DNA of 64,000 bases from Micrasema longulum (Eukaryota; Arthropoda; Insecta; Trichoptera; Brachycentridae), in assembly GCA_022494885.1 (NCBI GenBank), contig JAGVSM010000517.1, positions 124,001 to 188,000 of the forward strand. The letters run 5' to 3'. The notes under the pieces were generated by a model, which made no database searches, was not told where the DNA came from, and saw only the letters and a program-made list of their open reading frames with translations. Below, one piece after another: positions 25,320 to 38,049 of this stretch. Made by a program: the position numbers and the translations under genes. Position 1 is the first letter of the stretch; every line of letters starts with the position of its first letter.

Positions 25320-25440
25320 CATTTATTTATAATAAAATAAATAAAACAACTATATTTTTAACCACTAATTTTTATTTTTCACCGACCGGTTTCAAAGCAA
25401 ACAAGATTCTGTGTCAAGGTTTACGTAACTATTTATTTAT
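25320..25440 (-). repeat. Interspersed repeat family C, terminal fragment, minus strand
   Basis: On the minus strand, TTTGCTTTGAAACCGGTCGG is followed by a AAAAATTAGTGGTTAAAAAT tail, matching the 3' end of the copy at 22080-22345. Confidence 0.45.
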
Positions 25441-26204
25441 ATTTAATATCTTTTATGGACGGACATAAGAGTGTAACAGCAAAAGTGTTACTTTTCAGGA
25501 GAGCAAATGTTTTTAATTATTCAACTACAGAACTCAAATTTTGCGAAAAGGATTGCATCATTTTAATTTATACAAATAACAGAAATATTAAACATATACT
25601 ACTTGAACCATAGATAGAATAGACATGAGTCTACTTATACTGCTAGAAATAAATTATTCTATTTGTACCACTCAATCAATGATTTATTTAAATGATTGAA
25701 ATTTAAATGATTGAAGTTGTTTATATTGTGAGTAGTCGTATATGTGTACTGTTATTATGAGTACCATCAATACAGACATCACAAGGAACATTTTCTCATA
25801 TAAATTGTAAAATAAACAAAAGTGCAGTCATACATTTAAGTCTACCCAAAAAAAAAATACACTACTTACTTTATAATTTATCTGGTATTTTTTACTTCAA
25901 ACTCCTTATACCAGTATTTAAGTTAACATATATTAAGACTTTTTAAAATGTATTTCGGCATTTCTTTAAACAACTTTATTTTTTTGTATATAAACCAGTT
26001 TTTAGGCATTGCTTTTGATTTATTTTCCCCTTTAACATTTTAAGATTCTCTTAATACGTAAATATGAGAAAATTCATTTTGAATAAGTTTATTTTAAAAT
26101 TATCCACGGACCATTATTTTAAAGATTTTATTAGCAACATTGAATTAAATTATCTGATCAATTGTCATAATATCTAGAAGTTAATTTTTTAAATCTACTT
26201 ATTT

Positions 26205-26430
26205 TTTCCACATCCACTCCGAATTGGAGCATGTGGACATCACCAAACGCCTCCAGGAGACCCTATCGTCAACCAGCATTTTCACCTCCTCTTACGTCAA
26301 TCACGCGTCCCTTAGTTCCACCGAATAAAGCCTAATGATCTACATCGACGGCCTATCAGGACAACAGGAACCCGCAGGTGTAATGAAGAGGCAACTTAGG
26401 TTAAGGTTCTACTGAGGCATGGGCTGCACG
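26205..26430. repeat. Second copy of the repeat at 9795-10060
   Basis: It shares the TCCGAATTGGAGC start, a GGACATCACCAAACGCCTCC block and the CACGCGTCCCTTAGTTC block with the first copy, with heavy divergence. No coding frame is retained. Confidence 0.4.
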
Positions 26431-28194
26431 TGTCTAAGGCAGGTTCCCCGCCGCATCTTCAAAACGCTAGTTTTAGGAATCTGCTGCGTCCGTTCTCAGA
26501 CTTCAATGTTTGTTATGAAATTGAACCACCTTATCCCTAATATTCTCCACAAGCTACTCTCAAAACTCAGAAATTTACTCATCTTTATAATTTCAGTGCA
26601 TTTACCACATGTTAATATTGCACCTCGGAAATTATAATAGCATATTTTAATGAAATCATTTTTAATAAAAAAAAATCACACAAGCTATTTTTGCCATGTG
26701 AGCCATGATGTAAATAAACCTCCATTCACAAAAACAAAGGCACAACTTAATTTTCACTCTCTGGTGCCATCTGAACGTAAATGTTTTCTGAAATAACAAT
26801 GGCATAATGATCATTGCATAAATTGATTTGTAAAATATGATTTTTAGTTTTTAGTTTAAGGTCTATATTTTTTTTTTCTAAAACCAGGCAAATATTTTTA
26901 AAGAATCATGCCGTTTAAATTGCAGAGACAAAATTTATTCAAAAATACTAATTTATTAAATCTAATAAACCAAATCGATAGTCCGATGTCGTCAAAAAAT
27001 AAATACGTACGAAATTTATGAAATCAGTTTTTCATGGAAAATAAAGTATTATTTATTAACTTTCCATTTTGTATAACTAACTGATCGACATTCGTTTTTT
27101 GTTATTCATCAAATATTTAAAATGAATAAATATTTTTGATTTTCTCTACGGAAGATAATCTTAGCTTATCATTATTTGAAAAAACTGTTTTCTTTATTCA
27201 GTCGAATCACAGAAAACCCAGTAAAGACGTCATACTTGTTTTGTTTTCAACGTTCGCGTGGCTTAACAATATTCCTTAAAGGATGGCTTTGATCCGCTGC
27301 CTTTTGATCTGTAGCGATTCTTAAATAATACAATGGCAAGTTTTCCTCCTACATTCCGGTCTATCGATACTGACGGAACCCTTTTCGCCCTAAGTACCGT
27401 AAATCTTGGGGTAATGGGGGTAGGAGAAAATTAATCCAAGCCGTAATCGATACTGGGGTTGATGGAACCAATGACTGTATAATTGAGATCATCTCATCAA
27501 ATTGAAATAGGTATATTGTATGTTATCATATATTTAACCCTTGTTCCATCCGACTGTCTGTCAGTATTGAATAGCTATATAATTTATGAATCTTTGAAAT
27601 TATTGTTTAATTATTTACTATTTCACTTTATTTTAAATTTAAATATATCTTTTCATTTTATTTTATTTTGTTTCATTTAATTTTTTTTATATTTTTTTTC
27701 TATTTTATTTATTTATATTTTTACTCCTTTTTTATTTTTTTTTATTTCATAGTAATCTTGCGTATCTTGCATATATCTGTACAGAATACAGTTATGTATG
27801 TAAAATTGAATCAAATATTGATGTTGGTTGTAAGTAGTCGTGTGATCACAAGATAGCTCGTTTTGTCAACTGTGAAACTGCCTATCTATCATGGCGGTAA
27901 AAACTTCTGCATACTGCGCATATTTTCAATCACGGAAACTGCCCTATGTAAAACAGCGAATAAAACGGCCTAAAATTAGGTATAATAATTATTTTACTAG
28001 AAACTCCACAACATAATGTATCATTATCTGACCCATGTAATATGAACTTTAGTGTCCTTGTAGAAATGTTAAAAATAAATACGTAAACACCCACTTATTA
28101 AATATAGAAATATATTTTTTATCAACATAGTTTTTAACATAAAATATTTTTTAAAATGCACTTACCACCGTGCCTATTTTTTTTTATTTCTCAT

Positions 28195-28430
28195 TCATTT
28201 CCATTATCCTCGGACAACGACGGTGGTTCGTGGTAGATAAGTGATAGAAGCTTACCGTAAAAAAGGGCGGTCAGGGCCTAATTAACTTCCCTTTTGTAAT
28301 GGTGCCGCCCATTAGTCGTTCCTGCTCCCGATTTCATTACGGTTGCTGCCCATTCATTAGGGTTGGAACTGGGCTTTATTACATATGTAGAACGAAGACT
28401 TATGTGATATCGCAGTCGTGCCTTTTAATT
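28195..28430. promoter_or_regulatory. Candidate non-coding regulatory island
   Basis: This is a GC-richer unique block with short inverted GGGCGG/CCGCCC pairs around a homeodomain-type TAATTAA (GGGCGGTCAGGGCCTAATTA, later GGTGCCGCCCATTAG, then GTTGCTGCCCATTCATTAGG). It has no coding signature. The clustering of palindromes and TAAT cores suggests a transcription-factor platform, but nothing in the sequence proves function. Confidence 0.25.
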
Positions 28431-29329
28431 TGGATAAATCCTCCAAATGAACCATTTGCTTTGGTTCATAATATAATCGCATTTAATCAATATTTTGAAA
28501 ATCACAGGCAATTTTTCGTTTTTATGATTCACTCAACTAATTCGATTTTAATGACGATGTTGATCATGGTTTTGAAATTGATACTTATTCTATTTTAAAA
28601 AATTTTGTAGCATCTCTTTGTGAGAAGTGTGAAAAATGTTCAATTTTAAAATAAAAGGATGTCAACACTCAATATATCAAATTATATAGAAAAATTGAAT
28701 GGTGCTTTTATTGGCTGACAGCTCCGCTCTGTGCATTGTGGTGAGACAATGCAAAAAATGAGCCGAACAAATAAATGCAGATTAAATCCATCACAAAATA
28801 TACGCTATTCACCAGTGTCGCTCAACCAGTAAAGATGAGGATCTCTCCAAAATGTGGACAGTAATTATGTCCGACCTTCCAACAGGATGTGTAAAGAATC
28901 AAGATAAAAAATAGGATTCAAAATTTAAATAATCTCGGAGCTTCAATAAACACTGTGTATTGCGAATTTAAAAATGTGGTAGTGTAGATTTTTATTAACA
29001 TTATTTTCAGTTGTCAATATTTTGTTTTATAATAAAAATATAAGTATTATATTTATGCCTACAATATTTTCATATTGAATATTTATTTTCCCAAATAAAA
29101 TGATTTGAGGGTAGGAAGAAATTGTGGTATATCAATATACCTGCCCATATAAATAAAAAGTGTTTGATTAAATAAATGAAAAAAGGATAATTTTCATGAA
29201 CTTGTTATCTTACATTATTCGTTCGATAAGTAATGCGCCTTGTTTAATAAAGATGATGCGAACGTCTCACTTTGTATTCCATTAATTTAGATTCAGGGTA
29301 TTTTTTTACCGCGCTTTTCTTATGAATGT

Positions 29330-29610
29330 TAATTCGGAGCCATGGCTGACAAGATGGTGGCGATATTCGCGCCAGCGAGGCCCTGCGGCCGCCGTCCCTT
29401 CTTTCCCCTTATTTTAGTATTCAACCCTCGCGCGTTCTGATAGTTGCGTACTGCGGGACAACAGGCCCAGATTTAGCATAAATTACCATGCAATACGTTT
29501 TTAAGAGCGCCACAGCCCCGTGTCATTACGGGCCCCGTCTACCCCGCCTTCGTTATTTTAAGTATACCATTACGTTTTCTTTATCGGGGCATGTTGCGCT
29601 TTTCGCAGAT
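29330..29610. promoter_or_regulatory. GC-rich island, possibly promoter or conserved element
   Basis: This is among the most GC-rich stretches upstream of the transferase exons (CGCGCCAGCGAGGCCCTGCG, then GGCCGCCGTCCC, later CGGGCCCCGTCTACCCCGCC). A short + strand frame starts ATGGCTGACAAGATGGTGG and stops within about 35 codons. It could be a promoter or first-exon region of the transferase or an unlinked regulatory block; no splice donor is clear. Confidence 0.25.
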
Positions 29611-29764
29611 TCTTCGCTCGCCCTTAATTATTATTAATGTACAACGTTACCAAAATTTTAAAAAGAAAATATTGTCTTTGCATTTTGACCCCCGAGATTT
29701 TGCCATGAGTAAATGATAAAAGAAATTCACTACTCTCTAAAAATCCGATTTTTACTTTTACTAA

Positions 29765-29945
29765 ATCGTGTTGTGGTTCCGTGGCTAGTGTCTCGGACTC
29801 ACGGATTCGGAAGGTCCGTGTTTTAAATCCCACTCTACTCTAACGTGATTCCCATTTTCTAATAGCGAGCTATTTACAACTTGTTGAAAATGGCCCTCAA
29901 AATTAAATATTTGCGTGGATTGTAAGAACGCAAATATTTATTTTT
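29765..29945 (+). mobile_element. tRNA-derived SINE family 3
   Basis: The head TTCCGTGGCTAGTGTCTCGG is followed by a degraded B box (GTTTTAAATCCCACTC). The body has GATTCCCATTTTCTAATAGC and ends GTAAGAACGCAAATATTT. It is closely matched at 50632-50808, so it is the same family. Confidence 0.65.
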
Positions 29946-30904
29946 ATTTAAAAAAAAAAACTCTTAAAACTATGTTAATTTTTCTCTTTTTGGGTGTGTG
30001 TTTTATCACACGTTAACTTTTAACAAACTGTGTGGAAAAACTCTCTTGAGTCATTTCATGGTAATCTGAGGTTGCTTTAATTTAACCTTAGGTAACAGAA
30101 AGTAAGAAATTTGCTGGATAATCACTGTCCGTTTTCATCTTATTGAAATTATATGTGTATCTTGCTTAGTGATCTAATTTGATAACATCTCTTTCTCTCA
30201 AATGAATATTTTATTATATTTGCCTCAGAATACTCGATATTTTGTCATTTTTTAAGATCTTGATAGACAAAATATTTCACTAAAAAATATTTTGTGTCTA
30301 AATATGTAATGTTTTTTTTTTCTTATGCGTTAACGTTTACTAGAAGTTAACGAAAAAATTGCCTTGGCTCGCCTCTCACATCACAGGAACGGGCAGGTCA
30401 AAAATGTTAAACAGTAAAAGGTATCCATGGTAACTTTGAGCTAATGAACAATAAATTATACAAAAACCAATCAGTATACACATTTCAATATAAATAGACG
30501 AAAAAAAACATTTTCTCTTTTCACAATTCTTGGTTATAATAAATACCCATTTTACACACCTTTCATTAAAATCTCTTCACTAGTAACTTGCGTACACTGC
30601 GTAGTTAGCACAATATTCTCAGAGTGTTCGTTTATATGTAGCGTAATATCGTATTTTGCTCTCGTTCCCTCTCATACTGTACGAATGAATTAACGAAACG
30701 AATAAGACCACGAATGTCGTCATTACCAACATTGCGATGATCGTAAAGAAACCCTGTCACCGTTAATGCATAGAGTTGTTCAAATAATGCAAATCTTTAT
30801 AAAATCATAACGATAATAATACGATAGATATTTTTATTTTGGCGTGGTTTGATGATTGACAAATAATGAAAAATTAAAAAACTGAACATCCTCATTTTAA
30901 ATAA

Positions 30905-31290
30905 AAAGTGAAAAAATCGATCGAGACGATCAGAGACCTTGGGATATTTGATAACAAACTGAAATTCAATTTTCACATTGATTACATACCCAAGAGAGCA
31001 TCCAAAATCTCTGGATTTATTTTGCAAATATCTAAGCCATTAAAACCCCTAAAAAATGCAATTTCAGTACATTAATCATTTGTTCGTATATTGGTTTAAT
31101 TTAATTCATTAATTCGGTCTCCGAATTACAATGTACATCTTGAGTGGTTTGTGCTATGTATATGTGCCGCATGTAATGAATATGTTTGTGTATGTTTTAT
31201 ATGTGCGTTCATGTGTGTGTGCGTGGATAACTCGGGGTGTACATTCAGTATTTTGATGTATTAACAATGATAACCTCAATAAAAAAAGCA
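30905..31290 (+). pseudogene. LINE reverse-transcriptase fragment and 3' tail
   Basis: The + strand frame from about 30907 reads IETIRDLGIFDNKLKFNF, then HIDYIPKRASKISGFI. This is the R-x-L-G-v-x-D-x-K-L-x-F..H-I-x-x-I..+A-x-k..G-F block of jockey-like LINEs. It breaks off at about 31045. A TG-rich stretch (31140-31240) and an AATAAA at about 31279 follow. Confidence 0.6.
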
Positions 31291-33032
31291 AATGTTAATA
31301 ATTATTATTTTCTCACTTGAGTTTCTTATTTATTTATTTTTTTGCCACATTTAGTGTTTAAATCTTTTGCATAATTTATAAAAACTAAATTGGTCTTTTA
31401 TGTTAGAAAATCATTGTTTTCAATACTTTTAATGTATGACTGTATGTTTTCTGAATAAAATAAAATAAAATAAATAAAATAGAATAATGTGGATTGAATC
31501 GAATCAACGTAAACGATAAAAATCATGAAGATTTGGAAATGGATTAAATTCTTTTATGATCGTCTAGAATACTTTAACATTTTCAGTTTGGAGTTCAGAA
31601 GGATTTTGGCTGCCTTGCTATTATTCCACAAAATAAAATAAGTTTTAGGTCTTTCGTTTTTTTTAATATATTGTATATAATTATTATTTTGCCCTTGTTT
31701 GTCTTTGCTAAAAAGTTTTATGTTCTTTTTGTTCAGTTTCTTGCATTTATGCTTCTTAATATAACTGTTGTAATTGGCTTAGGCCGTATAGTTAATACAT
31801 AATAATAATTACAATAATATAGATACCCCTGATACCCTCGCTTAGATTAATCTGAATGTACCTTACCGTAACTTGCGTACCGACGCTGTCTTTGCTCTGG
31901 GAAATTTTAGAACCAACGTCGGATTTTTCTCCTCTGCCAAGGATCCTTTGAACAGTTAACAAAATATCACTCAACAGTGCTATAGATGTGTTTCTACAGC
32001 AAGGCCAAGCATTCAAGAAGCAAGCGGTGTTATCAATCCTGACTTAAGATGACAAACTTGCCATGTTTGCCTAGATCATTTCATGAATGTACATATTGCA
32101 CTTGAAATAGATTCTAAGATTCTTTAGATTAAATTCATTAATTGTATTTGATTTAATTAATTAAAATCTATTAAAGCTTTCATAAGGCTGCTGATAGGCC
32201 TAAACAAAAGTATTTTTTTACTCATTGTAACTTAAATAAACAAACAAAAGAAAGAAAAAAATCTTAGTTATATTTTGAGATGCTAAATAAACAATATAAA
32301 ATATGTAGGTACCAGTGGCGAGCCGTCATTTAGTTTAAAGGTAATTAACAACAAATGTTCAAGAATTTGTACCTACGTATAAGTACATCTGTGCTTCTGT
32401 GAAAAACAAGTCATACAATTTTTATTAACCACGTGATATAAGTGGCTTTATCCTACACTATTTAAGTGCAAAACAGTTTATTTAAAAATACCAAAATGAC
32501 ATTAAGAAGATATTTCCATTCCAACACTGATCACTGGCCGATTTATTGTAAAATGAATAATGTCAAAAACGGCATCACGCCACATGTCCTTTGTGATACA
32601 TAATATGTCAACGGTAACCTATTATATAAAAAAAACCTTAGAAAATAATGTTCGAAATACTAGTTTCAAAATAAAAAATCTTAAAATAATATTTGTAATT
32701 TGCTTACTTGCTTTAGTACTAAAAAACCTGACTGAGCTTAAGATGTAAAAGATAGTGTACTTTTTTGTAAAGAGGTAATTGGCTAATTTTATCGTTCACT
32801 GAGAACGGGCTGGGCGCTGGGCGCCCTTACATAGATTTTTTTGTAGAAAGATGTAAACGTTGGTGGTAATCAATAATAAAGAATGACTGTTTTATTTATT
32901 TTCCCATAAACATAGTTACTATAAAACATTATCAGAGTTGTAATCTGTGCGTAATAGAATGGACTGTAATACAACTCTATTAATATGTAAGCCATTTCTA
33001 AACATATTTCATAAATAGTATTATTTTTTAAG

Positions 33033-33202
33033 GTGTAAGGAGCCAGGGCGGTACCTGAAGAACCTTCCAGCAACATCAGTGGTCATCTGTTTCCACAACG
33101 AGGCTTGGTCAGTTCTCGTGAGGACAGTACACTCCGTACTAGACAGGTCCCCGCAGCATCTCATCAAGGAGATTGTATTGGTGGATGATTTCTCTGACAT
33201 GG
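33033..33202 (+). CDS. Pgant9: Polypeptide GalNAc-transferase, catalytic exon 1 in window
   Basis: This exon encodes the start of the visible catalytic domain of a UDP-GalNAc:polypeptide N-acetylgalactosaminyltransferase, the Golgi membrane enzyme that adds the first GalNAc to Ser/Thr of mucin-type proteins. It gives 56 residues from CKEPGRYL through [20 protein letters not shown] and SVLDRSP to [11 protein letters not shown], the GT-A nucleotide-binding region of family GT27. The acceptor is TTTTTTAAG at 33024-33032, and the exon's first base completes a codon from an exon not in view. The donor GTAAGT starts at 33203 and leaves one base of a split codon. The tail, membrane anchor and stem, probably near 200 residues, are upstream and not recognised in this window. 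The subfamily call rests on the whole exon set. Confidence 0.93.
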
Positions 33203-33264
33203 GTAAGTCATTTAGTTTTTTTTTTTTCCTTTTTCGTATGATTAATCAATAGATATTATACTAA

Positions 33265-33560
33265 CAATATTTTGAGTTTGTCCAAATTTTTGTAGACAAG
33301 GACTGGATCGAACTTCTTAGAGAGCTTTTAATATTAACGTATTACAACAGAGATGAAGAACATTTACAAGAAGGTAATATAGAAGTCTAGGTATCTACAG
33401 GGCTTTTAAACAGTCATTACAGGCATTGTCTAGTATGTAGGTGAAACAATTTAATCAGATGAATCCCATCCGCATAAATAAAGGTTTCAACTCGATGAAA
33501 GAATTGCAGGAACTAAGATGTTCAAATATGGGCGGAATGATTAATGTTACTACACCTTTT
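33265..33560. mobile_element. TIR element family A inside the first visible intron
   Basis: The left end ACAATATTTTGAGTTTGTCC runs on as AAATTTTTGTAGACAAGGAC. The core has TATCTACAGGGCTTTTAAAC and AATCAGATGAATCCCATCCG. Its left end closely matches that of the copy at 53190-53460, so these two belong to one subfamily. Confidence 0.6.
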
Positions 33561-34489
33561 ATATTTCTAAATGACTTTTTTCCGTATTTTTAGATTAATT
33601 TATTCGTGACAAAAATACACTTATCATCTTTACATTGGTGTGTTATTGTTGTTTCGGTTTTTGAAAAATTGCTTCCTTCATAGCAATTTACTCCATTTGG
33701 ATGGTTTTGGTTCCCATGAACTCAAACCATTTAAAAATCTGTAAAAAAGCACCGTTTAATTTGCTGTTTTTGGGCGCACGGTATACAAATATAACTATCT
33801 TTAAAAGACGTAAAACGTCCGATACTGAAAATTTTATTTCGATACTTTGTCTAAAAAAATAACAGTTTGAAAAACGGGACGAAGAAATGTCGATTTTTTC
33901 TATTCTAACAAAAGGTCTGACATGCAATTGTCTTTTTGCACAGTATCGGGGAGGCATCTGCAAGACAGTGATAGAAGACAATGTTTAAATACCTATTTAT
34001 CAAAATTCTCTGTCCTCACAATAAATATGAACAGAAACACAAAAATAATCATGTATACGTACATATCTTATTTGAAGTAAATACAATAATCAATATCACA
34101 GTTATTGTGCTCATTTAATCTATATACCAGTATATACTCAAATCGAGCAATTGCAAAGCATTGCCGGGTTTAGCTCGTGATTAAAAAAAAAACATTTATG
34201 CAATGGCTCGCAGCAGTCTCCTACAATTGTCTTTTCCTCTAGACAAAATCTTACTGTGAATACTTCTCCCAAAGATGGCTTTTGTTTTGGAGAACTTAAT
34301 ATGTTCATCCAAGACATTAAACATTATTGGGGCTCTTAAGGAAATCTTTAGTATGTCGAATGTTTGTAGACAAAGACTGAATTCCATTACGTTGGAAGTT
34401 CTCAAGATTGACAATATGTCGCAACAGAGATAGAGTCGCAAAAACCAACCGATTTATGAATGAAATATGTATGTTTAACTTTTAAAAGA

Positions 34490-35110
34490 CTGTGGTAAAT
34501 AATCGCTTTGCGTGCGGTGATGTACATCACATCAAATCGTGTTACCACTAGTAAAAGACGGAATATTCCTAAGTTCAGACATTTGAGAAAAGAAAACATG
34601 GAGACATACTGTTTAATAATTATTTTTCCATAATTTATGCAAATAAACATATTATTTAGCCCTGTTATAGCAATAACAGAAAAATCACAAATACGCCGCT
34701 CATGTTACGCGCGTGCGTCCCCCATCACTGTCATCAACCGACTGAAGACTGAATCTGTTTTAGACATCACCCGCCGCGGAGCAACGTCTCTGTTTTCCTT
34801 GTTATGACTTATATCTTCGTGCTCTCTCTTGTATAAGGTATCTGCATACATGAGTTGCTGAATAAGCGGATATTCGTTCTTCGCGTAGCAAGAATAAACA
34901 TTTTTTTAATTAACATTTAGCATAGTTGTACAAATTTTACTTTCCAAATCGGGTGTGAAAATGTCCAATTGAAGATTACAAAAATACGAATTCATCATTT
35001 GAAAAAATAAGAGATGTATATCAAGTCTTGTGTTCTATGTCGACCAGTGTGACATCACAGCCACACAAGAGTTAAAAACGACATACCAAAAAGACCAGAT
35101 TACGTGCAAT
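34490..35110 (+). repeat. Interspersed repeat family C, long copy
   Basis: Ordered blocks shared with 42180-42745: CGCTTTGCGTGCGGTGATGT, GACGGAATATTCCTAAG, GTCATCAACCGACTGAAG, CTTCGTGCTCTCTCTTG, ACAAATTTTACTTTCC and GTGTGACATCACAGCCACAC. There is no conserved reading frame, so the family is probably non-autonomous. Confidence 0.65.
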
Positions 35111-36417
35111 AAATCCTATCCTGACTTTAATCACCCTCTCTAGAATAATGGGCAGAGAATCGAGAAAGATTATAATAAAACAAAATAGGGAATTTAACCC
35201 GGCGTCAATGGTAGTGTGAGATACCCTGCTCATTTTTTAAAGCGCGCTACTTAAATAATTGACAACGTCGCATACCCTCCCATTCAGCAGCTGAAGTAAA
35301 AGACAGACGTATCGATAACTTGCTTTGTTTTAATAGTATCTTGGGTGTAAGCCGTTTTGGGGACATACAATACAGAAATATCATAAAGTATTTTATTATT
35401 TTTGTGTTATGCCCAAAATTTTACAACTGTATTTTCTCAATTAAGATTCAAAATAAAATAAATAGGATATGCTTTCTGAAAAATTAGTTTTTTATTTGAA
35501 TTCGATTATTTTTTTATTCTTTTTCGAAAAAAGCTTTTGTTGTTTCTTTTTCTCATGGCTTCACAATTTATTGGTATGTCTAATTAAAAATTGAAAACAA
35601 TATAAAAAGCAGTTAAACAGTGTGTAAAGGGGGACAGATCACAACTCAAAAATGTCTCTCTTGTAATGTTATGTCAAGCTTCATAAATCCCCAGCGGGTG
35701 TATTCCAGTACTTGTCTACAAACATTTTGATATTCTTAAATGTATTTGTAAAAAAAAAAATGTCTATTAAGACTCTTAAATAATGAAAAATAATGCACTT
35801 TTTTTAAATTTTTTATTTTTTTTAAATTTATTTTTTTGTTTTTTTACAATAAACATAATAATAAAACAGAGTATGAAAAAATAAAGCATAACTAAGCAAT
35901 TAAATACATATTAATAGGAAAAAAGTAAACAAAAAAATCCCTCGAAGGTATGGCCTGTTCGTGGGTATACAAGAAAATGTTAATGAATTTTTGCTCCTAT
36001 AATTAATAATGGACAGTTACAATATTTTTGGGTAACATAAGAAAGAAAAAATAAAATATCCTTTTAAAGATAATATGGTATTATTTTTTTTAGTAATTGA
36101 AAAGGGAAATAAAAAATATTAAAAAAAAAACACAAAAATATTCCTTATTATTAAAGGGCAACAAAATAAATCATAGAAAAAAAGAGTTCATATCTTTAGT
36201 TTGAATCCAGGATAGTGCATGTTTTTTAAAAGAAGGAAAATTTTGAAAGTTTAGAATCAATGAAATATTATCGGTAGAAAAAGAATAAAAAAAATTTTGG
36301 CCTATAAAATATGCATGTCTCTGTGCGAGCCTCGTTTAACAATGTGGTATTTCTAACACACGATTCCTTCTTTGACATGATCTATTTTATTTATCTTACT
36401 TTATTTGTTTGTTTCAG

Positions 36418-36582
36418 CACATACAAAACAGGCACTTGAAGACTATATGGCGAGCTATCCCAAAGTAAAAATAGTCCGCGCTGCTAAAAGGGAGGGACTA
36501 ATCCGTGCCCGGCTACTAGGTGCCCGCCACGTCACAGCTCCTGTTATCACCTATCTAGACTCCCATTGCGAGTGCTCAGAAG
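36418..36582 (+). CDS. Pgant9: Polypeptide GalNAc-transferase, catalytic exon 2 (DxH)
   Basis: The exon carries the metal-binding heart of the GT-A domain. It encodes LEDYMASYPKVKIVRA, then KREGLIRARLLGAR, then VITYLDSHCE. The Asp and His of D-S-H (codons at 36558-36566; residues 104 and 106 counting from the first full codon in the window) are the DxH pair that binds Mn2+ and UDP-GalNAc in this family. The KREGLIRARxLGA run is nearly invariant in family GT27. The acceptor is TTGTTTGTTTCAG and the donor GTACGC. The phase is 1 on both sides, so the split codons read Ala with the preceding exon and Gly with the next. The length of 165 bp is intact. Confidence 0.95.
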
Positions 36583-37464
36583 GTACGCTAAACCCATTTA
36601 TTGATGTATATGTAGGATTCGATGCTTGTCGATCAAGCATGGAAGCTTTTACCTAGTTAGAACTTGACGGAAGAAACGATGTTGAGGGTCTAATTATATT
36701 TATTACATGATGAATAAATGCATTAACAGAGAGGATAACTGCGTAGACACCATACTTGAATTACTGAGCACTGAACTTGACTACATGTTGGAACTGTCTG
36801 AGGTTGTCCGAATTGACTATCTAAAGATGCTACTGCGTTTAATATACAGTTATTGTTCAGTGTTTATTTTACTTCCAATTGGAACTTTTTGGGTCGTGTA
36901 CTGATTCCGTGTTTCTCAGCGATTTTATATCCGCTCGTATCAGCAGTTTGTTATTAGTTAATTGAATGTTGAAAATCAATAGTTCGTACACAGGAAATGT
37001 ATAATTAAATCTTTACACTATCAGGATGACAGTGGTTATTAATTTCTGGTTGAACTTGAAGTCCCACATATTCAATTTTCGCATCCTCTTTTGATTCCTC
37101 TTTTTTTCTAGTTTCCCGAGTTCGGACGTTATAAAGAATGGAGTTATGTATGTGTAATAGAATCAAATTCCAAACTAGTTTTTTTGACTTGATGGCCACT
37201 CTAACAAAAGTGTGTAAACTTGTCCGGCTCCTAGGGTGCTGGTTAATTTTTTCGTCTACTATGCCATGTTTTGACTCCCTGAAAGCTAGTATAGCGCCGC
37301 AAATTGTCGGTGTCTCTGAACTGGCATCTTAAACGTTTAACTAATAGTTTTGCCCGTATCTGGGCGGATAAAAAATACAGCTTTGTTTGTGAAATAGAAT
37401 CAGAATCCTGGAAGATTGTTTGCTCAGATAAAAGTCCTGAATAAGAAAATAAGTGGAGAAAACT

Positions 37465-37710
37465 CCGCGTCGTTGTGTAGTGGTTGAGTAATTTGCCTTT
37501 CATGCTTGGTGCCCCGTTGTTCGATTGCCGAAAAGATTTACTTAAAAAATATTAGTTTTTAAATGTAGTTTTTCATTGTTCGTGAACTGGGACCTGAACC
37601 GTAAGACTGATCACCTTACCATCCTGTAACAGATGATTGAAATGCTGCATTTTATTTAACAATGAAATGCTCTTTGCGCCTTCACGTTATAACAAGAGCG
37701 ATGCTGAATT
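37465..37710 (+). mobile_element. tRNA-derived SINE family 1 in intron
   Basis: The degraded head CGTCGTTGTGTAGTGGTTGA is followed by a B-box relic (TTGTTCGATTGCCG). The body reads GTGAACTGGGACCTGAACCG and TAAGACTGATCACCTTACCA, and the end has CTCTTTGCGCCTTCACG. Confidence 0.6.
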
Positions 37711-38049
37711 TTAAATTTTGTTCTCAATTAATGTTACCATTAGGATTCACATGAAAGAACTCATCATGACAGTGAAATACTTTTTTCCCTTTTTTTGTTA
37801 GAACCCGGGACTTAAAGCATAGCAAGCGGATGCGTCAACTACTTTGCTACGAAGCAGACTTTCCTCCACTCAATTTCCCTTTTTTAGGGATTTGACTTGA
37901 GAGCAATTGAAAATACACGTCTGGGATTTTGATTTACACACAGAATTTGTGTCCTTGATCTGACAGAATTCAAAAAATAAATAAAAAATAATTAAAATTT
38001 TCTATGTTTTATAAAATATCTTATTTGGATGCTACAAAAAAATATTGTA

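Noticed and set aside
27660..27760. Long hydrophobic reading frame (Phe/Tyr/Ile rich)
   Set aside because: It is translation of a T-rich low-complexity tract, not a membrane protein.
36418..36656. Single-exon reading of the frame starting ATGTTTGTT at 36405
   Set aside because: The apparent start lies in the intron polypyrimidine tract and the frame past 36582 runs into the intron. Splice sites and protein homology bound the real exon.
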